Source: Cristatella mucedo
Lineage: Eukaryota; Bryozoa; Phylactolaemata; Cristatellidae
Assembly: GCA_009760855.2 (NCBI GenBank)
Contig: WPIO01000024.1
Span: 3,260,001 to 3,324,000, forward strand
DNA length: 64,000 nucleotides
Direction of reading: 5' to 3'
A program made the translations under genes and the position numbers. Shown piece after piece: positions 1 to 15,515 of this stretch. Below the pieces are notes generated by a model, which did not search any database, had not been told where the DNA came from, and saw only the letters and a list, made by a program, of their open reading frames with translations. The number at the start of each line of letters is the position of its first letter. The first letter of the stretch is position 1.

Positions 1-1165
<1,165 letters not shown>

Positions 1166-2099
1166 GTGACTCATCGCCTGTCTAGAAAGAGGCCCAGCTA
1201 GAGAAATGCTGCCGATCTGCCCAGGTGCTTTCCGGGGGGGGGGTGGAATGAGGAACGCGCCTCACACCCAGCCGCCCACTGGAAGCTGACGCGGAGGCGG
1301 CGGCGGCTATGAACGCGCCGGGCTGGCGTTCGGCTGGCTGGCCGCGAGCGCGGTCGGAGTGCAGAAAACGCGAGCAGTGGCCAGACTCGAGCGGAATCAA
1401 CCGCCCTCGCTACGACGCGCACAAAAATACGCCGCACACCAGGGCTGCGTATTTGAGGGCCCCCACTCTGCTATCCCAATTCTGAAGCTCCTAAATGCAA
1501 TCCCTTCGCGAGCACTTCTAATCGACCTCCAATTCCCAACAGCGCCCTAAAAGAATCACATCCAGGGACTTAGCAATTCGCTGTAAGAGAAGCGATAGCC
1601 AAAGAGTTAATGGCATGCAAGGTATTGTGCTTAGACGAGCGTGCAAAAGCGCACAAGAGGGCGCCACTCGGGGCCATTATTAGTAGAGCTCCTGGTTAGT
1701 AAAATGCATTGATTCGTACAGAAATAAGTATGCAAAGCACAGCAGAACATAGAAGACAAACCCACTGGGACGCGTCTTAAGCCGAGACTGAAGCAATTCA
1801 AAGTCAGTGCAGGCAGTGACAGGAGTCGACGACGAGTTCAAGACTTTCGGTGCGACTGACAGTGAAGTTACGATCATGGAAAGATTATTTAGATTTAGGG
1901 CAAGAACGGCGAGATGGTCGGAAGCGGAGGAAGTTTGAGACGCAGCGGGAGCAGTCTGGGAGCTACCAGAGCGCTCTGGAGCAGTCTGGGAGCTACCAGA
2001 GCGCTCTGGAGCAGCGGGGAATGAGAACAGGTAGCGAGCCGGTTCGAGCGAGTGAAGCGACCGTAAAGCGACCAGAGATAGGATCTTAAGTTCGATTCA
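1166..2099. other. No gene recognised; ordinary intergenic DNA
   Basis: A CpG-rich patch (about 1200-1400) is followed by lower-GC sequence. The short open frames do not resemble known proteins. The only structured feature is the 30-bp tandem duplication near 1951. Confidence 0.5.
1951..2010. repeat. Perfect 30-bp tandem duplication
   Basis: Two identical 30-base units start GCAGTCTGGGAGC at 1951 and 1981. There are no mismatches between units, so the duplication is recent or has been homogenised. Confidence 0.95.
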
Positions 2100-2305
2100 A
2101 ATCTTGACTGGTAGCCAGCGAAGCTCAGAAAGAAGTGGTGCACTGTGGGAGCTACCCCGCTGACGACAGACCAGCCGAACCGACGAGTTTTGCACGAGCT
2201 GCAGACGACTAAGGGCTCGCTCAGGCTGGCCGTTCTGAATGAATGCGGGGAAAAGCTCGCAGTAATCTAGACGCGACGTCCCAAACGCGCGAACTAGTTT
2301 GACTG
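2100..2305 (-). pseudogene. LINE-A reverse-transcriptase C-terminal fragment
   Basis: The minus-strand translation gives TSRLDYC, then LSRLQLVQNSSVRLVC, then LLSELRWLPVK. These are the ordered blocks that follow the reverse-transcriptase core in CR1/L2-type non-LTR elements, and they match the LINE-A copy at 54703-56011 (TSRLDFCNSLL, RRLQLVQNSAARLVC). The segment is 5'- and 3'-truncated and non-functional. Confidence 0.8.
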
Positions 2306-5300
2306 TCGTCTGCTCTTGGCTAGGCGGGCCCTTATTTGGACGATATTGCTCAGCAGAACGCTGGCCGGCGTTGTTTAAAGAAAGTAATATAATCGCAGCA
2401 GCCCAAAACAACTGTGAGGCGGAAACTTTCTTCCGCCGTCCGGGCAGCGCCGAGCGTTGGAGACCGGGACGTCTAGACACCACTTAGTCAGCAAATTGAT
2501 TACATAAAGTCCAGCGGGTACCGACGCGCCGCAGGACGCGGCTGCCAGCGGCCGCGTCCTGCGGCCGTCGACCGGCCAAACCCGACACGAGGGCGAGCCG
2601 GTCGGCGCACGCGCGCGCGCCGCTCTCCCCGACGAGGCGCTCGCTCCGCCGCCGGAACAACCTGTGGAGCGCCGGGAGGAAGAATTGAAGAAAGAGCGAG
2701 AGAGAAATAGAGCGCGGCGCGAATGACGCCGAGCTCACCTGCCGCGGTGCAGCGCCGCCGCCTTCGGCTCCGTTTCCGCCTCGGGCTCCGCCCTCCGGGT
2801 CGGTCGCCGGGAGAGAGGAGCCATCGCGTTCGCTCGCCGGCGGAGCTCGACAGCGCCGCGCAGCGCACCTCGTCAGCGACGCGACATCGGTCGAAACGAT
2901 TCGTGCAGCGATCGCCGCGCGAAAACTGCTGCGCCGGTCGCCGCCGAGCGCCGGCGGCGGCGGCTAGGCGGACGACAAATCGAGCCGCTCCGTGCCGTCG
3001 GCTGCCTCGCCGACCCGGCGTGGCGAACGAGCGTGACTAACCGAACCGCTAGCCGAGCGCGCACAGTCCGCCGCCGCCGCCGTCTCCGCGCCGTCGGTCT
3101 GCGTCGACCGCGCGACGCGCCGTGCGATCTGCGGGCGCAGGCGCAGTGGAGCCCGCGCCGCGACGAGATGCTTCGATAGTTGAAGAGGCCTCGAGCGGGC
3201 GAGTGGACGCTAATTGGTTAGCGTGCCACCGCTCGACCTCGCGCTTTACTCCGTCTTGGTAGACTCGAGAAGCCACGCCGCCGCCGCGCTCTCGAGGCGA
3301 GCAGTCAGCGGCGGCGCGGCGGCCGCGCCGCCGCCGCGCCGCCGCCGCGCTTCCGATTCGGCGATCGATCGCATTAGCGGCGATCGCCGCGAAGGCTCGG
3401 GCGCAGAGCGAACGCCGCCGGCACGGCGATCGCTCGGTGCCCGACTCGAAGATTGCCGCCGCCCGCCGTCGTGAGGCATGACCGGACGTCCCGCCCAGCC
3501 GCCGCGGGCGCAGCTCGGAGCGCGAGTCGTTCGAAGCAGGAGAGAGACCGACGGATGACGAGATTAGTACAGGTCGTCGCCGACTCACTCGCCTGCGTCT
3601 CCGATCAGGGTCGAGACGTCCTCGGCCTTGAGAAAGCGAAAAACGAAAGTTGCGCTCTCCCGTCCGTTCTCGAAAAGAAGCTCTCTCGAGTGGCCCAGCC
3701 ACGACCTTGCGTGGGTCTCAGGGCAGCGTATCCCTTAGATTTAGCCTGACGGGGTCGCGCAGCAGCAATCGCGGCGATCCTACTCGCGCGTCCCGCGATG
3801 CTGCGTTTCTCAGGCGATCGCTCGCCTTTTCGCCGGCGGCGTCTGAATGACGCAGAGACCAGTTGGCGCGGGGTGAGGCGGCGGCTCCCGCGCTCCGGCC
3901 ACTCGTCGGCGCTTGAGAGCTCGGAGCTCGGAGCGTTCTCGCGCGCGCTGGCCATCGACCGCGCCGCCGAAGCGCGGAGGCGGCGGCCGGTGCGAAGGCA
4001 GCTTCTGCTGTGCACAAAAATCGTCTCCTAGCCCGTCAGGTCTTCGGCTGCCAAGGTTTCGAAGACGCCAAAGATGGCTGCGCCGCAGAGACAGCGATGC
4101 CACTTTTCCTTTCTCTTCGCGCGCCTGCAACCGTCAAAATATTCTCTAAAATATCGATTTGAGGTCTCTCCTCTTTCCATACGAGCGCGTAGATCGAAAT
4201 TGGTCGACCGGCTCGGCCGTTTGCCTTTCGCGGCCTTGGAGACGCCGCGCGGCGGCGCGCAGCGGAAGCCGCTTGCGTTTCGAGCGCGCTGAAGAGAGCT
4301 CTCGAGCGTAAAGCTGGCTTAGTCCTGCTGGCTTTGCGGAGTCTCTAGTGCGCATACATAAAGTGGACATTTTTAAGATATTAAGCTCTCTGCCGTGTGT
4401 TCGGTTGTGTTGCTTGACCCCAATCTTTGGCCTGCTGCTGTGCGATCTGCAAATCTTGGAGCGTGGCTTGTTTATCGGCAGTTGGCGTTTATGGCTTTGT
4501 TATTCGTGTTGCGACCAGTTTACGGCCCGCTGAAATTATGGCGGCTATTGACGCATTTATCTTGGGGTAAGGATTTATGAGTGGATGAGTCACAGCCTGG
4601 GGCGATAACTGCACGCGAGGCGTTCCGAGTTCAGCTGTGCGTCTGACGCCGCCGAGACAAGCTGGGTTGGAAGAGCCGCCAATACGTCGGCTGGCGTTTG
4701 CCAGGAAATGTATTCCGCTCAGTGCTTGAGGCTTAGCTTCATTCTGTCGCCAGCGTTAAATTACATCGCGAGCTCGGCTCACAAGGTCAAAGGGAATAGT
4801 CTGCTCTTCCCGTCTTGCACAAGGGAGGCGGCTAAATGAGCCACTGCGAATGCACCGTCAGCAAATCCGCTCGTCGGTTCGCGCGACCGGTTCGGCTTCG
4901 TTACAATCTCAGCTGTCCAATGCGCACTTACGGGCTCTCTCGCGCTGACGCGGCGCGTGCTATCGCTATCCAATCGATTCGCTTCCTATTCGGCAAGTGT
5001 AAAGAGTCTCAAAAGAGACTTCGTGCTCTTATGGTGCTATATAATATCGTATTATTAAAATTGTTATATTCGGTATTAAAAGCAATTTTATCTGGCCCTA
5101 TTCAACGCGAGCGATGAGAGTACGGCACGTGACTCGGAATCCAGTGAGTGCGTCCACACAGCGGTGCGTGGTCGCGGCGTTCTCTTTTGAGTCGAGGTTT
5201 CCGATGCATCGCAGACGCTAATGCGGAGAGCAATCTGCTTACGGCGAAGCCAAGAGACGCCACCAACGTACAGTCGGCGATCGCGTCGAGAAACGCTCGC

Positions 5301-5730
5301 TAGCTCAGCAGGCGAGCGCCACAGCTTTGATTACGGCCAGAGCAATACTCATCAAAGGCGCCTGCCTGTCGGCGAGGCCGCGCGGAACGCCCGCTAAAGC
5401 GCAAGACCGCCGCAGCTTTGAGAGCGCAGAGTACGGCATGCGACGTGCGGTCACGTGATGGCCGCTCTACGGTTTGGCAGATTCAGGCTCCGAGCAACTC
5501 GGAATTTCACGCCGAGCGCGAAATTTCGCCTCTTTCGCTGACCTCAGCCAGAATTTAGAAAGAGCTCGACCGACCACCATCAGGTTTCCGTTCGCTGCCC
5601 TATCGCTGCAGTAACCAGAATAGGCTGACGCAGAATTTGAAGCCGCACGACCTCAATCGCATACACGGTAGCACAGCGTGTCTACTTTAAACAAGTCACC
5701 GCGGCTCTGAACGGCCACTAGCGAGTCACA
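2306..5730. other. CpG-rich region, no gene supported
   Basis: CpG density is very high from about 2500 to 4300 and most frames stay open because TA-containing stops are rare. No conserved domain or convincing splice structure appears in any frame. AAAGATGGC at about 4071 resembles a YY1/Pho-type core. From 4350 to 5730 the DNA is of average composition and nothing is recognised. Confidence 0.5.
2528..2565. repeat. Perfect hairpin, 15-bp arms
   Basis: GCCGCAGGACGCGGC (2528-2542) is the exact reverse complement of 2551-2565, with an 8-base loop. No T-run follows and no element boundary is visible. Confidence 0.9.
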
Positions 5731-5880
5731 GCTGGTTTGGCCTAGCGGTCAAGGTGCTCGCCCCGACCGAGGTCTGACTGAGGTCGTGGGCTCGAGCCCC
5801 GAGGCACATGTGAAGCGCCTGAATAGAGATTAAGTTCTCTTGGGACGCTATATAAATGAATTATATTTATTTATATTTTT
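5731..5880 (+). mobile_element. tRNA-derived SINE, family SINE-A (full length)
   Basis: The head reads GCTGGTTTGGCCTAGCGGTC with an A box (TGGCCTAGCGG) and a B-box-like GGGCTCGAGCCCC. It is followed by a 3' tail, AAGCGCCTGAATAGAG then ATTAAGTTCTCTTGGGACGC. The tail is the same block that ends LINE-A copies. It closes with an A/T-rich run. This copy and the one at 10791 are nearly identical and define the family. Confidence 0.9.
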
Positions 5881-6111
5881 GGGCCAAGAGAAAGTACCTG
5901 TCTGCAGCTAGCTCTATCAGCTACCGATAGATGTCACAGCCGAGTTCCCACCAGAATTTTTCTCGGCTGGAGTTTGGCGTCACTTTGAAGTACTCGTTGC
6001 GTTCGTGACCGAGAGAGCGAGAGATGTGAAGAAAGCTTTCGAAGACGCTTTGGAAAGCTTGCCGGCCTGGTTTTTTTCTTGGGTGTAGGTGCTCACATTT
6101 GACCACCGAGT

Positions 6112-6196
6112 TCGCGCGCTCGAGTTATGCGGCATATGTGAAGCACCTGGATAGAGATTGAGTTCTCTTTGGGTGCTAAAGAAATTAATTAATATA
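6112..6196 (+). mobile_element. SINE-A, 3' part only
   Basis: From CTCGAGTTATGCGGCATATG into AAGCACCTGGATAGAG, ATTGAGTTCTCTTTGGGTGC and an A/T-rich end, this matches the distal half of SINE-A. The A box and most of the tRNA head are absent, so the copy is 5'-truncated. Confidence 0.8.
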
Positions 6197-6800
6197 TACC
6201 TCCTTCAATCCATGTAAACCACTTTGCGCATCCAGCGAACTTCGTTATGTGAGAATTGCTCTCTTCAGACATTTGTCAACGCCTTGTGCGGGGCGACGTT
6301 GAGCGATTTTTTTCAAACACACTAACTTCTGAGCAAACAATCAACGTTCTCGTACACAGGAAAACGTCAGTAGTACCTTGATAATTATCACGCGAAGTTC
6401 TTAGTTTTGCTTTTAATCGACATGTATGTGATTTTGATGCTCAGCAATAACGTGCCGGTTGATGTTACTGTAAATTGAGTGAAAGATTGTTGCTGGGCAT
6501 TACATACCAGGGATTGTTGATTTCACCTGAATTTTAGTTTTAATAACTGTATTTCACAATTCCGAATTGCGAAAATTATTGAATTTAGTGATTTTTTTGC
6601 TGATTATTTTCTAGCATGTTTTACCACAGATTTGGCTAATCCTCCGCAGATTCCGTCTGACCCATCTGCAAAGTAAGCAGTCCGTCTCTTTCGGTCAGAT
6701 TCAGCACGCGAGGCCCTATCGACGCTTGGACGAGATCCTAAAATCTTTTGGTGAATTAAAAGGAATCTCCACGACCGTACACGGACATGATATAGAGGAG
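6197..6800. other. AT-rich intergenic DNA, nothing recognised
   Basis: No long open frame, repeat family or RNA gene is seen. Composition is clearly lower in GC than the flanking CpG-rich areas. Confidence 0.5.
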
Positions 6801-9229
<2,429 letters not shown>

Positions 9230-9376
9230 GGCGCTCGCTCAACACGACTGAGGCCGCCGTGCTTTCGAATCCTGCAGCGGGCGATCATTTATTGCCAACT
9301 GCAAGCGGTGATGATGGCCGCCAAGACTCGTCTGCCGCCGCTATACGAACGAGGCTGTCGAATCGGCTAATATTCC
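9230..9376 (+). mobile_element. SINE-B, diverged copy
   Basis: TTTCGAATCCTGCAGCGGGC (B-box region), CTGCAAGCGGTGATGATGGC, CTCGTCTGCCGCCGCTATAC and GAACGAGGCTGTCGAATCGG follow the SINE-B block order with many substitutions, mostly at CpG positions. The head is degraded. An old copy. Confidence 0.75.
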
Positions 9377-9499
9377 CAGCGCACAGGAGCAAACAAAAAC
9401 GCGGCTCTCGAAGGAACCGGGCAGCGTTTTGGACGCGTACGGTTAGGACGAGCGCCAACGAGCGTCTTCCTTTTTGGCGACGCTCGCCCGACTCGGTGC

Positions 9500-9613
9500 G
9501 AGGTGCTCGCCTTTGACAGCCGACGCCGCGGGCTCGAGCCGCCCTGCGTCATTGATAGATAGAGCCCTGCATAGACATCGGGTTCTCTAAGGGCGCTACG
9601 CAGACGAATAATA
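9500..9613 (+). mobile_element. SINE-A, diverged copy
   Basis: GAGGTGCTCGCC, CGGGCTCGAGCC, then CATAGACATCGGGTTCTCT and AAGGGCGCTACG preserve the order of SINE-A landmarks. The head and the sequence between landmarks are heavily mutated. Confidence 0.6.
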
Positions 9614-9770
9614 CGTTCGCGTATACAGTCCAGATGGCGGCGCTCGAGTAAAGAAAGTGGTCGGCTGCCTCGCACTCGGTCCTCTCTTTCTCAGACGTGC
9701 TTGATTTGCCTCCGCCGCCGCGCGCGCGACGTTTCGCACTCGCTCGTCGCTCCTGGCGCTCTCGCGCGAG

Positions 9771-9773
<3 letters not shown>

Positions 9774-9825
<52 letters not shown>

Positions 9826-9838
9826 TCTCTCTCTCTCT
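9774..9838. repeat. (CT)n microsatellite
   Basis: Nearly pure CT with one CA interruption. Confidence 0.95.
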
Positions 9839-10261
9839 TTCCAGATAGCGTGCGTCGCGAACGTCTAGTCGCAGAAATCGAAACTCTCGGCCACCGGCGA
9901 CGGAGTGGTGCCTTACCGCATCTAACTGGCGTCATCGGCCGCAGCTTGCGAGGGCTGCCAAACAGAAACGGAACCTGATCTCCAACCAGGATGCTCCATC
10001 GCGCACGCGCGCCCGCTCTCTGTCGGCACGAGGCACGAGGCTTGAAACGGAGCGCCAGCCTGACTAATCACTGCCGGCGATCGGACGAGTCCTGTCCGCG
10101 CGGGCAGCCGAAGCTCGCATATCGTCGCATCGCCGGCGCAAGAAACGCCGCGATCGCTTATTGTTCCAAAATCCGCTCTCAGTTGCGTAAGACTTTTAAT
10201 CTATTTGCATCGAGGTAAAGTGAACCGCACACAGCACGCGGTAGCTGATATAAGGAAAAGA

Positions 10262-10396
10262 GTAAATAAGATTCATTTGCGCAGCGCTCCAAGGGAACTT
10301 AATCTCTGCCCAAGCACTTTGCATACGCCGCAAGGGCTCAAGCTCGTGACCTTTGATCGTTAAAGGCGAACGCCTTGCCCCTGGACCAAACCAGTT
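10262..10396 (-). mobile_element. SINE-A, minus strand
   Basis: Read on the minus strand, CTGGTTTGGTCC and the AAGGCGTTCGCC region lead to GAGCTTGAGCCC, then AGTGCTTGGGCAGAG, ATTAAGTTCCCTTGGAGCGC and an A/T tail. It is a moderately diverged full-length copy. Confidence 0.8.
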
Positions 10397-10790
10397 GATA
10401 AGGTAGCCGCGTCCTGCGCAACCTGTCCTGCGAAAGCGCCCTCGAGTTACCGCATACCGGCTTCAGCTCTGCACCGGCAAAGGTCAAAGGTGCGATATTC
10501 GAAGAAAGATAGCCAAAAGATATTCGAAAAGGCGATCGATAGCTCATCGTTTAGGGACTAGTGACTTTACGAGGGTTTACTTCGTTTTCCTGTCGGGAAA
10601 AAGCTAGGCTTTAAAAAGCGACGCTGAAGAGAATCGTCTCCAGCCGTCTTCTCTTACACGCTGAGAAGGTTTCTTTTTCTTTGGCGACGACCGCCGTCCA
10701 TTTCCAGAGAAAGTGGGATGGAAAAACTGCTCTAGTGCGGCACCACGCTCGCTGTGCGGCGTCCAATTTTTTTTTGCCGAGCTGGTTTGG

Positions 10791-10931
10791 TCTAGCGGTT
10801 AAGGTGCTCACCCCGACTAAGGTCTGACTGAGGTCGTGGGCTCGAGCTCCGAGGCATATGTGAAGCGCCTGAATAGAGATTAAGTTCTGTTGGGGCGCTA
10901 TATACATGAATTAGTATTATTATTATTATTT
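10791..10931 (+). mobile_element. SINE-A, full length
   Basis: GCTGGTTTGGTCTAGCGGTT carries the A box and GGGCTCGAGCTCC the B-box region. The 3' tail AAGCGCCTGAATAGAG / ATTAAGTTCTGTTGGGGCGC ends in a clean (ATT)n. It is one of the best-preserved copies and is close to the one at 5731. Confidence 0.92.
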
Positions 10932-11683
10932 TACGCCGCACAGCTTCACCTGATCCGCGGAATCTTTGATCCCTCGAAAACACGGTTTAGCTAGCTCGCA
11001 GATGTTTCAAAAGCGTTCGTCGTTTCGATTGGGGCTTCCGTGTCGCTAGACGAGCCGGCATTGAAGGTACTGCAAATGCCAAGCCCGCTCAGGGCACGTT
11101 GCACCCACCCGCCCACCCGCTGCCCCGCCGCCCACACTGCAACCGTTTATATATAGCTAACAGACTAGAAAGGCGGCACTGCTGCACCGGCTTCTCGCGC
11201 GACTGCAGTGACTGCTTCCTCTCTCCCTCCCATTCCTCCCTCCCATCCCACACCCGGAAGGAGCGCATCCGTTCGTGCTCTCCAACGATCGACGGACAGT
11301 GCAAGGTTAAGGTTCGGCAGCACCACACAACTCCCCCCCCCGAGCAAAGAAACTTACGACGTCATCGCGGCTATGCCTACTCGACAGACTCGTGTTCAAT
11401 TCACGAATCGACGGCGTCGCCGAGCTTCGGCTGCGCCTGCCTGCCTGTCGAGTCGAGGTCACGACTCGAGTTACGACCCGAGTCGAGGTCAGTTTTCTCT
11501 AAAGCGATACCAGTCGTGGACTATTTCGAAACTGGAGGCATCCTTCAAATTTTCATTGCGTTTCCGGCTCCTCGATCAAGTATGGTGACATGACTAGGAA
11601 TGCAACACTTGCGATAGGTAAGATTTTTTAACCCGTACCGTCAGGATCCAGGGCGACGCGTGGAAGGGATGCTCCCTAAGCTA
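10932..11683. other. No gene recognised
   Basis: This includes a C-rich stretch at about 11100-11260, in which overlapping frames on both strands stay open. No domain, splice pattern or repeat family is recognised. Confidence 0.4.
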
Positions 11684-11714
<31 letters not shown>

Positions 11715-11823
11715 TCTCTCTGCGTCTCTCTCTCCCTCTCTCTCTCCCTCTCTCTCTCTCTCTCTCCTTCTCTCTCTCTCTCTCTTTCTTTGTATCTCTC
11801 TCTCTTCTCTCTCTGCATCTCTC

Positions 11824-11858
<35 letters not shown>

Positions 11859-11884
11859 TTGTATCTCTCTCTCTCTTCTCTCTC

Positions 11885-11963
<79 letters not shown>
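11684..11963. repeat. (TC)n imperfect microsatellite
   Basis: About 280 bases of TC with TG, TCC and TTTGTA interruptions that themselves repeat (CTTTGTATCTCTC twice), indicating internal duplication. Confidence 0.95.
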
Positions 11964-12925
11964 TGTGCCCGCTTCCGTCTCTAGTGGACTGCAGAATTAA
12001 TTCTCATCCATGAGTAAGATTTCACAAGCAACGAAGCGATACAGCTGCATCTGACCGTGAATCCAGCCTTACAAAACGACGCGGCTGAACGACGATTAGG
12101 AAAAATCAACGGAAACTGAAGAAAAAGCGGCTGCTCTTTGTTTTTGTCCGCCTCGTCACAATTAAAGCAGCGCGCATTTTGTTGTTTCCATTTCCAGAAC
12201 GTAAAGTACTTACCACGAGACCTTAGCTGCTGCTAAGGACTCTATGCTTTAATCGATTCTATCATACCTGGTTTTCAACATTAACGTCTAAATTGCTCGA
12301 TTAACGTAGACAACGTAAACCGGATGCGTAGCGGTAAAACCTCCTTATTTATATCCTCTAGTTTCCTTCACACTTACGCAGCACTAACTTTTAGCAAAGT
12401 ATGAAAGGGAGAAAGTGATGCACATGTTGCACAAGAAAAATACCCACACGTAGCCGAGGGAAAAATACGAATTCGGAAATTGATAACTTTCGAGTGCTCA
12501 TCAATAATTGAAAAGTACTTTTTTATAATTATGAATCACGACAGTGCAGCCACCGAGAGTCTTTTTCTCCGTGCGTTCCTTTACAAGTGTAATGAATTTT
12601 TTAGCTCAGACATCAATTAAACTGGCAAAACATTTTACTGCCGCCACAAGTTTACGGTATTGCTTATTTTTCAAGGCTATTCATTTAACACGATTTAATT
12701 AATACTACACCAAAAGCTCTTACCCATAAGCAATCACTTCATTAGTGGTTTTAGTTTGTGCATTAAGCAAAAAACATTCTGCCATCATGGTTTTTTTTCA
12801 TGGTAGCACTTCGGTAGAGCGAGAGGTACTGACTAGATGATGCGATGCTGCGACGTCATACGTGGAGCTCTATGCGTTCCAGTTTTCTCATAGCGCGCCT
12901 TAATGGAAGCTGCCGCCGCTTTTTT
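11964..12925. other. AT-rich intergenic DNA, nothing recognised
   Basis: No long open frame and no repeat family match within the window. Confidence 0.5.
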
Positions 12926-13010
12926 AATAATAATGATAATGATAAATTTGTATAGCGCCCTCAGAGAACTCAGGGTCTTTCTAGGCACTGTACATTTGCC
13001 GCAGAGGAAG
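12926..13010 (-). mobile_element. LINE-A 3' tail
   Basis: On the minus strand, CAAATGTACAGTGCCTAGAA, then GAGTTCTCTGAGGGCGCTAT and (ATT)n-type sequence match the terminal 80 bases of LINE-A at 54703-54790. The tRNA head of SINE-A is absent, so this is a LINE tail. Confidence 0.75.
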
Positions 13011-13907
13011 CACGATGTAAGTAGTATGCTAGCAACGCGTTTCGATAACCTTTAGCCAATCATAGCTGGCCGTCGGATGCCGACTCGTTTCCAATGCGAT
13101 TACAACGCCATATGGTGAGGTCACACTCGCGTTGTGAGTAAGCAAGCTCCCTAAGAATGCTTCGTCTCATCTCGCGTCTCGTCTTCCTCCTCCTTTTTAT
13201 ATCTTCCTTTTTATATCTTCCCCATAAGACGGCGACTTACTAGTACACTCCCTCATTGCCTATTTACATCGTCCCCCTCTCTGCTCGCGTCGGTTTCCGC
13301 TATCTTGGGTGCCCGAGACGAAGGATTCTTATGGAAAGTTGACTAGTTGATTCAATCAATGCATAAGTTTCAGCGTGTTCGCATGCATGCAGGAAAGCTT
13401 AGCATATCTGCCTGTTTGACATGGACCCATTCCGATAAATTAAAAACTTTTTGCACGTTAATTTACCAAATAAAATCTGTACCTGCTATTCGGAGTCGCT
13501 ACGGTTCGCCGGTCAGGGCAAGGCCAAGGTCAAGTCATGCGTGTCCCACGCGTGAGCCCGGTGCAACGCAGAGTTTGCAAGCGAGGCTAAGTGTTCATTG
13601 ACGTGCAGCCACAAACGTGGGATTCCCTCGTCAGCTGCCTCAATTAATCTATGTAGGCGAGGTTACTCGAACCATAGCATTCATTAACAATAGCAGTATT
13701 ACATAAATTATACATTTATAGTAAATTATACATATAAGACACTTGTATAGCACTCCAAGAGAATCAAATAATCTTTTTAAGGACTTTCCTCTTTATTCAC
13801 TGCTCCTTTTTCTCACAGCATTTTCTGGGTATTGTGAATTGTCTTTTGCATACTTGCGCGTGCTGACACTGTGCACGCTATCACTAACCAATAGACATGC
13901 TTCCTTT
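13011..13907. other. No gene recognised
   Basis: TTTTTATATCTTCC is duplicated in tandem near 13194-13220. Otherwise nothing structured is seen. Confidence 0.4.
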
Positions 13908-13996
13908 GCAGCATGTGTAAAGTGCCTAGAAAGGGATTTAGCTCTCTTAGGGTGCCATACAAATGATATTAATATTACTATTATTATTATTATTTA
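13908..13996 (+). mobile_element. LINE-A 3' tail
   Basis: GCATGTGTAAAGTGCCTAGA, TTAGCTCTCTTAGGGTGCCA and a (TTA)n end match the LINE-A terminus on the plus strand. It meets a minus-strand LINE-A fragment just to the right, so two insertions lie tail to tail. Confidence 0.75.
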
Positions 13997-14044
13997 TGCG
14001 AAGGTAAACCTGGTAATGAAGTGATCCAGATCCGATGTGTCGTA

Positions 14045-14273
14045 GTGAGAGGATGAAGGGGCGTGACAAAGTAAGCAATACAGTTACCTTGAAGTCAATA
14101 CCATGCTTGGTAGCGGGCCAGTGGAGGTCGCTGAGAAGTGGTTTGATGGAGCAATTGTGACACTCATGACAGATAAGCCTAAAAACCGAGTTGTTTGCAC
14201 TAATTAAGCGCCTAATTGCACACACCCAAAGACCTGCAAGTAATGAGTTACACAAGTCGGATAAAAAATACAT
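14045..14273 (-). pseudogene. LINE-A reverse-transcriptase C-terminal fragment
   Basis: The minus-strand frame reads LCNSLLAGLWVCAIRRL, then IKPLLSDLHWP and HGIDFKVTVL. These are the conserved post-RT blocks of CR1/L2-like elements and the same order as in LINE-A. Both ends are truncated. Confidence 0.78.
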
Positions 14274-15009
14274 CGATCAAAGTGACGGTGGTGTCCGTGT
14301 CTAAGCAGGTCCGAAATCTTACTGTGGTATATGAATTGAAGTTGGCAAATGTGACGCAAATTTGAATGATCTAGCGATAGCTCACTTTAGAGACTCGCTT
14401 ATATCAGCGAGCGGACAATCACAGAAAAATCCACTTTCGCTTTGGAATCTTTCTTTGCTTGGGTGTCCGCTGACCGAGCTGGCGCCGAAAATCACGCTTT
14501 CTTTGAGTTTCGGCAGTGCGACGCGCAGTGAATCCATTTACTGTTTGGCTTTCCCTTTATTGTTGCCTGCCACGCTTGCTACGCTGACATACTACACATG
14601 GTGTCTCGCGCTCTCGTTTCTTCCTGGTCGACAGCAATCAAAGTTGTCACTTTTCAAATTTTGATAGTTTCTTACTTTTTGTCTCTTTCAAGAGCAATTG
14701 AATTTTCAACTGTGAGCTAAGATTATTTACATTCGCATTTATTTTTGTTCGGACTCTCTTCCCGTCGGTCAGTGTCGGTTAGTGAACGAGAAGTGACTTT
14801 CATTTACATACGTACACACTCAGCGCGAAGCTCAAATCCAAATTTAATTAAGTTGACTAGCTCATGCCCGCCGAAATTCACGGAAAGTCCGGTTTGCATA
14901 GCAACGCATGGACGAGCGGCCAGGCTCAGATCGCCGGATGTTGGCGGGGCGTGCATGAAAGGTCTGCGCATACAGCGGTGGGCGCGCAGCTTCCTTCGGT
15001 TAGTGGCAT
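14274..15009. other. No gene recognised
   Basis: One plus-strand frame (14362-14664) stays open for 100 residues but has no recognisable domain and no supporting splice context. Confidence 0.4.
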
Positions 15010-15515
15010 CCGGTTTCTCTAATCTTGTAATGCATTGTAATGTAATGTAATTTAATGTAATGTAATTTATCTCCGTCTGTAACTCTACAAAGTCATAAAG
15101 ACCATGTGGGTGTTACGCAGGAGAGTTTTGTATAGCGCACTCACAGCCTAAGCGGCTTTCGGTACGCATTCGGTAGCCAACAGACTTCGTCTCACGCAAC
15201 AAAGAGAAAGTGAGAAGCATAGCAGAGTCAGGAGAGCAGTTGAGGTAGTGAGTAGCATAGAAGTAGCAGCTCAGGACCGCTGAAAAGGATGTGCCATAGT
15301 CGACAGCAGGAGAGTAGTTGTTACGTAAGAATTGTGGAAGCGAGTTCCACAGTCTAGGACCTGCAGAGCTAAAGCTTCTATCGCCAATGGTCTTTAAGCG
15401 GAGGAAAGGGACAGCTAATTTATTGTCCACAGAGGACCGGAGGGCGCGAACAGGCTGAAACTGATGGAGCAGCTCAGCTAGGTACGAAGGAGCCCAGCCG
15501 TGGCGTTGGCCTTGT
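15010..15515 (-). pseudogene. LINE-B 3' end with ATTAC tail
   Basis: The minus-strand frame 15430-15113 gives DNKLAVPFLRLKTIGDRSF and SSAGPRLWNSLPQFLRNN, the conserved C-terminal block of many non-LTR ORF2 proteins. It is followed by CACCCACATGGTCTTTATGAC, then TGTAGAGTTACAG, and an ATTAC-type pentamer repeat (15026-15068). The same C-terminus and tail recur at 20850, 35113, 40009, 40408 and 62500. Confidence 0.85.

Noticed and set aside
2528-2565. Rho-independent terminator
   Set aside because: A GC-rich hairpin without a T-run, in an animal genome where this mechanism is not used.
5731-5810. Functional tRNA genes at the A/B-box sequences
   Set aside because: The tRNA-like heads are followed by conserved non-tRNA bodies and tails and recur as dispersed copies, so they are SINEs. 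No cloverleaf with a clean acceptor stem is evident.
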